NCBI GenBank assembly: GCA_012728275.1
Contig: JAAYFK010000023.1
Location: forward strand, 1 to 64,000
Length of the DNA: 64,000 nt
Reading direction: 5' to 3'
DNA from: Clostridiaceae bacterium
Lineage (GTDB): Bacteria > Bacillota > Clostridia > Saccharofermentanales > Saccharofermentanaceae
The position numbers and the translations under genes are program-made. Under the pieces are notes generated by a model. It searched no databases. It saw nothing but the letters and a program-made list of their open reading frames with translations, and was not told the DNA's origin. Of the stretch, positions 59,624 through 64,000 are shown in pieces (position 1 is the stretch's first letter; every line of letters begins with the position of its first letter).

Positions 59624-60904
59624 ATGCGAATAGGCTTGTTTGGAGGTGCCTTTGATCCTTTTCATAATGGGCATAAAGCCATTATTGAAGCTGCGATTGA
59701 GAGTAATCTAGTCGACTACGTGTTTGTGGTGCCATCAGTTTCTAGTCCGTTTAAGCCAGGTAATTGTTTGAATGCAGCTCCATATCGATACTATATGACC
59801 TCAGATGCTATAGATGAGATATCAGTTAGGCATCCGGGGAAAGTATATATTTGTGATGTTGAATTTTACTTAGAAGGTGTGAGCTTCACTTTAAAGATGC
59901 TCGAGCTTCTTCAGAGTAAGAGGTATTTTAGTGCGTTTCTCGAAAAGAATGACATTCCGTTTAGTAAAGAAGACAAGATTTCTTTTTCACTAATTTGTGG
60001 TTCCGATATATTGTTCTCATTTGATAAGTGGTTTGAGCCTAAGAAAATTGTCTCTCTTGCACCATTAATGGTAGCTCTTAGGCCTGGTGATGATGCTTCT
60101 TTAGTTCCCAAGCAAATAGAGCAAATCGAGGCCAAGTATGCGACTAATGTAACTGCCTTTTCGATTAATTCCATAGATATATCATCCTCTTTTATCAGAA
60201 ACGAACTGAATTTTGATGATGTCCCTAAGGCGGTCGATGATTTTATTAAGCTTCATGATTTGTATGACAAGGCTTGCTTACTTCAATTGGTATCGGATGA
60301 TTGTTACAAACAATTTTTAAAGTATAGTTCGAGACTGTATTTTGCTCTATCTCGAAAAAGGTTGCTTCATTCTCTTGATGTTGCCTTGCTCGCTGTTAAG
60401 TATGCTAGCCTTTATGGCGAAAATACTGACAAGGCTCTTGTTGCAGGGTGCTTGCATGATTGTGCTAAGGAGCTACCTTTGCAAAAGCAAAAAGAATACG
60501 CGAAGACTATTTCAGGTGATGTCTTTGATAACGTGAAGCTTATACATTCGCCTGCGGGCAAGTACGTTGCAATGTGCGAGTATGGAGTAACGGATGAGGA
60601 TGTTCTGAATGCAATAATCTATCATACGACGGCTCATTCTGGAATGAGTACATTAGAGAAGATTATTTTCTTAGCAGACAAGTTAGAACCTTCTCGTAAC
60701 TACGATGATCTCACATTGCCACGACAACTGGCACTTCAAGATCTAGATGTAGCTACTTATGTTGTTCTTTCTCGTGTGAAGGAAAAGTTTGATGAATACA
60801 ATGTTGAAGTGCATAAGTATACACTTGAGTGTCTTGATGAATTGCAAAGAATTGGAAAAACGTGTAATCTTAGTGACGAAGACGATTGTGATGTTGAGAT
60901 TTGA
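59624..60904 (+). CDS. nadD: Nicotinate mononucleotide adenylyltransferase fused to a YqeK-type HD domain
   Basis: A 426-residue fusion. Residues 1-200 are NadD: 'GLFGGAFDPFHNGH' with His14 and His17 of the nucleotidyltransferase motif, 'VPSVSSPFKPG' near 42, 'CGSDILFSFDKWFE' near 128 and the 'ISSSFIRNEL' closing motif near 185. Residues about 225-415 are an HD-domain phosphatase of YqeK type: 'LLHSLDVALLA' near 247, the metal pair His278-Asp279 in 'CLHDCAKELP', 'IYHTTAHSGMS' near 332 and 'LADKLEPSR' near 350. YqeK breaks down Ap4A and is usually a separate neighbour of nadD. ATG 59624 follows GGGAGAG by 8 bases. Confidence 0.9.
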   Translation: MRIGLFGGAFDPFHNGHKAIIEAAIESNLVDYVFVVPSVSSPFKPGNCLNAAPYRYYMTSDAIDEISVRHPGKVYICDVEFYLEGVSFTLKMLELLQSKRYFSAFLEKNDIPFSKEDKISFSLICGSDILFSFDKWFEPKKIVSLAPLMVALRPGDDASLVPKQIEQIEAKYATNVTAFSINSIDISSSFIRNELNFDDVPKAVDDFIKLHDLYDKACLLQLVSDDCYKQFLKYSSRLYFALSRKRLLHSLDVALLAVKYASLYGENTDKALVAGCLHDCAKELPLQKQKEYAKTISGDVFDNVKLIHSPAGKYVAMCEYGVTDEDVLNAIIYHTTAHSGMSTLEKIIFLADKLEPSRNYDDLTLPRQLALQDLDVATYVVLSRVKEKFDEYNVEVHKYTLECLDELQRIGKTCNLSDEDDCDVEI

Positions 60905-60977
60905 ATAGTATGTATTCAATAATTTCAACTGACGAGATAGCTAAAAAGAAGTAAAAAATAGAAACGAGGGAGTTAAT

Positions 60978-61328
60978 ATGAATAGTAGTGAGATGGCAGC
61001 TGAGATTGCTTCGATATTGGATTCAAAGAAGGGAATTGATATCGAGACAATAGATGTATCGGATAAGACAACACTAGCTGATTACTTTGTTATTTGCAGT
61101 GGTAATTCAACCACTCAAATAAAAGCATTGGCTGATGAGGTAGAATATGTATTGAAGACTAAGTTTAGTATATATGCTGATCATGTTGAAGGACATGGAA
61201 CAAATAGATGGATTCTCATCGATTATAAGGATGTAGTAGTACATGTTTTCCATCAAGAAGAGCGCTCTACATATAATCTTGAGAAGCTATGGGATACTAA
61301 GCAAAAGAATGCTGATGTAGCTCAATAA
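60978..61328 (+). CDS. rsfS: Ribosome silencing factor RsfS
   Basis: A 116-residue protein of the Iojap/RsfS family: 'KKGIDIETIDVSDKTTLADYFVICSGNSTTQIKALADEVE' pattern in residues 18-57 and 'GTNRWILIDYKDVVVHVFHQEERSTYNLEKLW' type C-terminus. It binds ribosomal protein L14 and stops subunit joining in starvation. It follows the nadD-yqeK fusion, the usual neighbourhood in Firmicutes. ACGAGGGAG precedes the ATG. Confidence 0.96.
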   Translation: MNSSEMAAEIASILDSKKGIDIETIDVSDKTTLADYFVICSGNSTTQIKALADEVEYVLKTKFSIYADHVEGHGTNRWILIDYKDVVVHVFHQEERSTYNLEKLWDTKQKNADVAQ

Positions 61329-61427
61329 TTTGTAATAGTACATAGATCTAGAGTTTGTAGAATTTTGTCAGTTTTTGTCGAGTAAACACTTCTCTTACAG
61401 GTATATATTGTTTTTGAGGTGAGTTCG

Positions 61428-62162
61428 ATGGAGAAGATCAAAAGAAACAAGCTCTATATTTTTGCTTTCTTTCTCGTACTGATAGTTTGCTTAGTATACA
61501 AGTTTATTTTTAAGGGCGATCTTTCTGGATTGGATTCGTTGGCTAAGAGAGAAGAAAGCGTAACAGATTCTAGTGATTTGCTTAATGATTACTCTTCTAT
61601 TCAGGAAGGAGGAAGTACAACAACTCTTGAGTCTTCTTCTACGGAACAACAGTATATTAGTATATATATATGTGGTTGTGTGAATAATCCAGGAGTATAT
61701 GAAATAGCAAGCGGCAATATTATCAACGATGTTGTGCTTATGGCAGGCGGATTAACTGATGAAGCAGCATCAAACTATATTAATCTTGCGTATATTTTAG
61801 TAAGCAATATGACAATATATGTTCCGAGCAATGAAGAAATAGGAGAAATGAATCAAGAATCAACTATCAATAATCCAGATATATATCGAATAGATAATTC
61901 GAGCACACTATGGGGCACAAGCGGACCTAATACTTATCAAGAAAATGGAGATGGATCCAATCAAGATGTTGATTCTTTGGTAAATATTAACAGTGCTTCC
62001 AAGGACGAGCTAATGAGTTTGCCTGGAATAGGTGAAGTCTATGCGCAAGCAATTATTGATTATAGGCAGGAGACACCGTTTACGTGTATCGAGGATATCA
62101 TGAATGTTAGTGGCATAGGAGAGAGCAGATACAGTAATATTGAGCACTTGATTTGTGTTTAA
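61428..62162 (+). CDS. comEA: ComEA-type DNA-binding competence protein
   Basis: A 244-residue membrane-anchored protein: one N-terminal membrane segment (about residues 8-27), a Ser/Thr-rich stalk, an SLBB domain near 70-125 ('ISIYICGCVNNPGVYEI' start), an acidic spacer, and two helix-hairpin-helix motifs at the end ('LMSLPGIGEVYAQAIIDYR' and 'IMNVSGIGESRYSNIEHLI'). ComEA binds incoming double-stranded DNA outside the membrane in natural transformation. No comEC is seen here. ATG 61428 is used: GAGGTGA is 5 bases ahead; a GTG three codons upstream sits within it. Confidence 0.92.
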   Translation: MEKIKRNKLYIFAFFLVLIVCLVYKFIFKGDLSGLDSLAKREESVTDSSDLLNDYSSIQEGGSTTTLESSSTEQQYISIYICGCVNNPGVYEIASGNIINDVVLMAGGLTDEAASNYINLAYILVSNMTIYVPSNEEIGEMNQESTINNPDIYRIDNSSTLWGTSGPNTYQENGDGSNQDVDSLVNINSASKDELMSLPGIGEVYAQAIIDYRQETPFTCIEDIMNVSGIGESRYSNIEHLICV

Positions 62163-62165
62163 CAC

Positions 62166-62194
62166 TTGATACAAGTAAAAATATAGAGTAAAAT
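62166..62194 (+). promoter_or_regulatory. Promoter of the thrS T-box leader
   Basis: TTGATA (62166-62171) and TAAAAT (62189-62194) are 17 bases apart; each matches the sigma-A consensus in five of six places. Transcription would start near 62201. The -35 box lies just past the comEA stop. Confidence 0.72.
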
Positions 62195-62204
62195 CCACAC
62201 AAAG

Positions 62205-62446
62205 CATTGATAGGGACACGTTAGTTCAACACTCGTTGCTAGAGAATGTAAGTCATTGGCTGTAAGCTTACTGAATGGAGATGAATTCAATACAACCCTT
62301 GAGTTGCGGAGGTAAATCAATTTGACTAACTCTTGCCGTTATCCGCGTTAAGGACAATTAAGTGGCATTTCGTATAAGCGAGATGCAATTTGGGTGGAAC
62401 CGTGCGACCATGCATCCCATTGTTTAGTTGGGGCATGGCTTTTTTG
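62205..62446 (+). promoter_or_regulatory. T-box riboswitch, threonine
   Basis: Leader ahead of thrS. The T-box core reads TTTGGGTGGAACCGTG, with TGGA (62395-62398) for the tRNA end. Stem I includes a GTAAG / CTTAC distal hairpin near 62248-62271 and the GGG / CCC base (62212-62214 with 62296-62298). Before CCC lie ACA (62292-62294) and ACC (62295-62297); both are Thr codons, and the first is in the position expected for the specifier. A terminator CCATGC / GCATGG with a T-run closes it. Uncharged tRNA-Thr is expected to open thrS expression. Confidence 0.85.
62408..62446 (+). terminator. T-box terminator of thrS leader
   Basis: CCATGC (62408-62413) pairs with GCATGG (62433-62438) with inner CCCA / TGGG, then CTTTTTT. 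The upstream arm overlaps the antiterminator region. Confidence 0.85.
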
Positions 62447-62503
62447 TTGTCGAAAATATCGAGCGACATAAAGCCGTGTTAAGAAAGAATCGGAGGTTTT
62501 AAA

Positions 62504-64000
62504 ATGGTTGATTTCAATGATGAACAACAAAGAAAGTGTTACAGACACACTACTAGCCATGTTCTAGCTCAGGCTGTTAAGCGCTTATGGCCAGATACAA
62601 AGCTAGCTATCGGACCAGCTATTGAAGATGGTTTCTACTATGATTTTGATAGAGAAGAGACATTTACGGCGGATGATCTTAAGACTATTGAAGCTGAAAT
62701 GAAGAAAATCGTCAAAGAGAATATCCCTTTGGAAAGATTTGAGCTTTCTCGTACAGAGGCAATCGATTTTATGGAGAAGCTTGGTGAGTCTTACAAGGTA
62801 GAGCTAATCAACGATCTTCCTATGGATGCAGTTATATCATTCTATAAACAAGGTGATTTTACTGATCTTTGTGCTGGTCCCCATTTGGATTCTACTGGCG
62901 AGATTAAGGCATTCAAATTAACTTCTATTGCTGGAGCTTATTGGAGAGGCGATAGCAATAAGAAAATGCTTCAGAGAATCTATGGAACAAGTTTCCCCAA
63001 TAAGGATATGCTCCATGAGTATCTTGAGAAGTTAGAGGAAGCTAAGAAGCGTGATCATAATAAACTAGGTCGAGAGTTGGAGTATTTTACAACGGTTGAC
63101 TATATCGGCCAAGGACTTCCAATCTTGCTTCCAAAGGGAGCAAGAACAATTCAAAGGCTTCAAAGATGGGTTGAAGATGTTGAACAAGAGCGTGGATGCC
63201 TACTTACAAAAACACCTTTGATGGCTAAGAGAGATCTGTATAGAATTTCTGGACACTGGGATCATTATCTTGATGGAATGTTTGTAATGGGAGATCCACA
63301 AGATGAAGCGAAAGAATGCTATGCGCTTCGCCCAATGACTTGCCCATTCCAATATCAGGTTTACCTAAATAGACAGAGAAGCTATCGTGATCTTCCAATG
63401 AGACTAACTGAGACTTCAACCCTATTTCGTAACGAAGAAAGTGGTGAGATGCACGGCCTTATTCGCGTAAGACAGTTTACTATCTCAGAGGGACACTATA
63501 TCTTGCGCCCAGATCAGCTTGAGGAAGAATTCAAGGAATGCTTAGAGCTTGCAAAGTTTATGCTAGGTGCAGTTGGTCTTCTTGATGATTGTACATTCAG
63601 ATTCTCACAATGGGATCCTGAGAATCCTAAGAATAAGTATGAAGGTACAGCAGAACAATGGGACGTTGCTCAATCAGCAATGAAAACAATTCTTGATGAT
63701 TTAGGAGTTGAGTATTCTATTGGTTTTGATGAGGCTGCATTCTATGGACCAAAGCTCGATATTCAATATAAGAACGTCTATGGTAAAGAGGATACTCTTG
63801 TTACTATTCAAATTGATATGCTCTTGGCTCAGAAGTTTGGAATGGAGTATGTTGATACTGATGGTAGTAAGAAGAGTCCATATATTATCCACAGAACAAG
63901 TCTTGGTTGTTATGAACGTACTTTAGCTTATCTACTTGAGAAATATGCAGGTTGCTTGCCATTGTGGATAGCTCCTGAGCAAGCTCGTATTCTTCCGATC
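62504..64000 (+). CDS. thrS: Threonyl-tRNA synthetase, TGS-less form (partial at 3' end)
   Basis: The reading frame is open from ATG 62504 to the window end (499 codons) and continues beyond it. It starts with the editing-domain-like second additional domain ('YRHTTSHVLAQAVKRLWPD' near residue 13, 'GFYYDFDREE' near 42, 'LCAGPHLDSTGE' near 123); the N-terminal TGS domain of full-length ThrRS is missing. The class II core follows: 'RPMTCPFQYQ' (metal Cys) near 280, motif 2 'ETSTLFRNEESGEMHGLIRVRQF' near 303-325, and motif 3 'SLGCYERTLAYLLEKYAG' near 467. GGAGG lies 7 bases before the ATG. The C-terminal anticodon domain is cut by the window edge. Confidence 0.95.
   Translation, partial: MVDFNDEQQRKCYRHTTSHVLAQAVKRLWPDTKLAIGPAIEDGFYYDFDREETFTADDLKTIEAEMKKIVKENIPLERFELSRTEAIDFMEKLGESYKVELINDLPMDAVISFYKQGDFTDLCAGPHLDSTGEIKAFKLTSIAGAYWRGDSNKKMLQRIYGTSFPNKDMLHEYLEKLEEAKKRDHNKLGRELEYFTTVDYIGQGLPILLPKGARTIQRLQRWVEDVEQERGCLLTKTPLMAKRDLYRISGHWDHYLDGMFVMGDPQDEAKECYALRPMTCPFQYQVYLNRQRSYRDLPMRLTETSTLFRNEESGEMHGLIRVRQFTISEGHYILRPDQLEEEFKECLELAKFMLGAVGLLDDCTFRFSQWDPENPKNKYEGTAEQWDVAQSAMKTILDDLGVEYSIGFDEAAFYGPKLDIQYKNVYGKEDTLVTIQIDMLLAQKFGMEYVDTDGSKKSPYIIHRTSLGCYERTLAYLLEKYAGCLPLWIAPEQARILPI

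Noticed and set aside
62348..62560. A minus-strand frame of 70 codons over the thrS leader
   Set aside because: The region is explained by the T-box structure and the thrS start; no ribosome site is present.
1..64000. tRNA or rRNA genes, CRISPR array, insertion sequences or prophage
   Set aside because: I found no tRNA-like arms, no evenly spaced repeats, no transposase or integrase, and no paired terminal repeats.

Overview
The window looks like the chromosome of a low-GC, Gram-positive anaerobe, most likely a clostridial (Oscillospirales-like) bacterium. Supporting signs are AGGAGG-type ribosome binding sites, two T-box leaders, a tandem GlnRS/GluRS pair, meso-diaminopimelate dehydrogenase, an LtaS-type polymerase, a CdaA/GlmM/GlmS cluster, a DUF6472-type mini-protein, and many lipoproteins with no outer-membrane or respiratory genes. 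I cannot fix the genus. I see no insertion sequence, prophage, CRISPR array, rRNA or tRNA gene.

Layout. 0-13.5 kb is mixed accessory content: a flavin-barrel protein, an SGNH esterase, a MATE pump and an FkbM methyltransferase in one run; a membrane XRE regulator; an exported DUF4214 x4 + transglutaminase-like protein; a small four-Cys protein; a flavodoxin-type reductase; then small membrane, CatA-like, SseB-like, isochorismatase-like and condensation-type acyltransferase genes. 13.5-16.7 kb holds a complete NitT/TauT-type ABC transporter facing metF. 16.9-25.8 kb holds PAP2, YgjP-type protease, AlkD-like, ddh, birA-bioY, a DUF2974 lipase-like protein, an LtaS-like enzyme and a cytidylate-kinase-like protein. 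25.9-27.9 kb is a T-box (apparent UAC/Tyr specifier) controlling a sodium:solute symporter. 28-35 kb carries an ABC-F ATPase, the ppx-ppk1 polyphosphate pair and galM. 35-38.2 kb is the gltX-glnS operon on the minus strand. 38.3-42.3 kb has a DHQS-like protein without its metal site, an M28-like lipoprotein, an unknown protein and ilvE. 42.5-45.2 kb is PHP-nagA-Crp/Fnr. 45.4-50.8 kb is an amino-sugar/c-di-AMP operon beginning with a CdaA-CdaR fusion. 51-53.8 kb holds a HEAT protein, a GH5-like lipoprotein without catalytic glutamates, and CapA. 53.8-59.6 kb is a purine operon purE-purF-purN-purO-AICARFT-purD, followed by a NadD-YqeK fusion, rsfS, comEA and a Thr T-box/thrS that runs off the end.

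Main themes for a second look. Several proteins keep a recognisable enzyme fold but have lost catalytic residues: PurF glutaminase domain, DHQS-like, M28-like and GH5-like. Two normally separate gene pairs are fused (CdaA+CdaR, NadD+YqeK). The octamer TCGAAAAG/CTTTTCGA recurs far more often by eye than its neighbours would lead one to expect, in all reading frames and on both strands. The T-box gives the otherwise anonymous symporter a likely substrate, tyrosine.

Many starts given here are downstream of the longest possible reading frame, because a clear Shine-Dalgarno sequence at the right distance decides the start.
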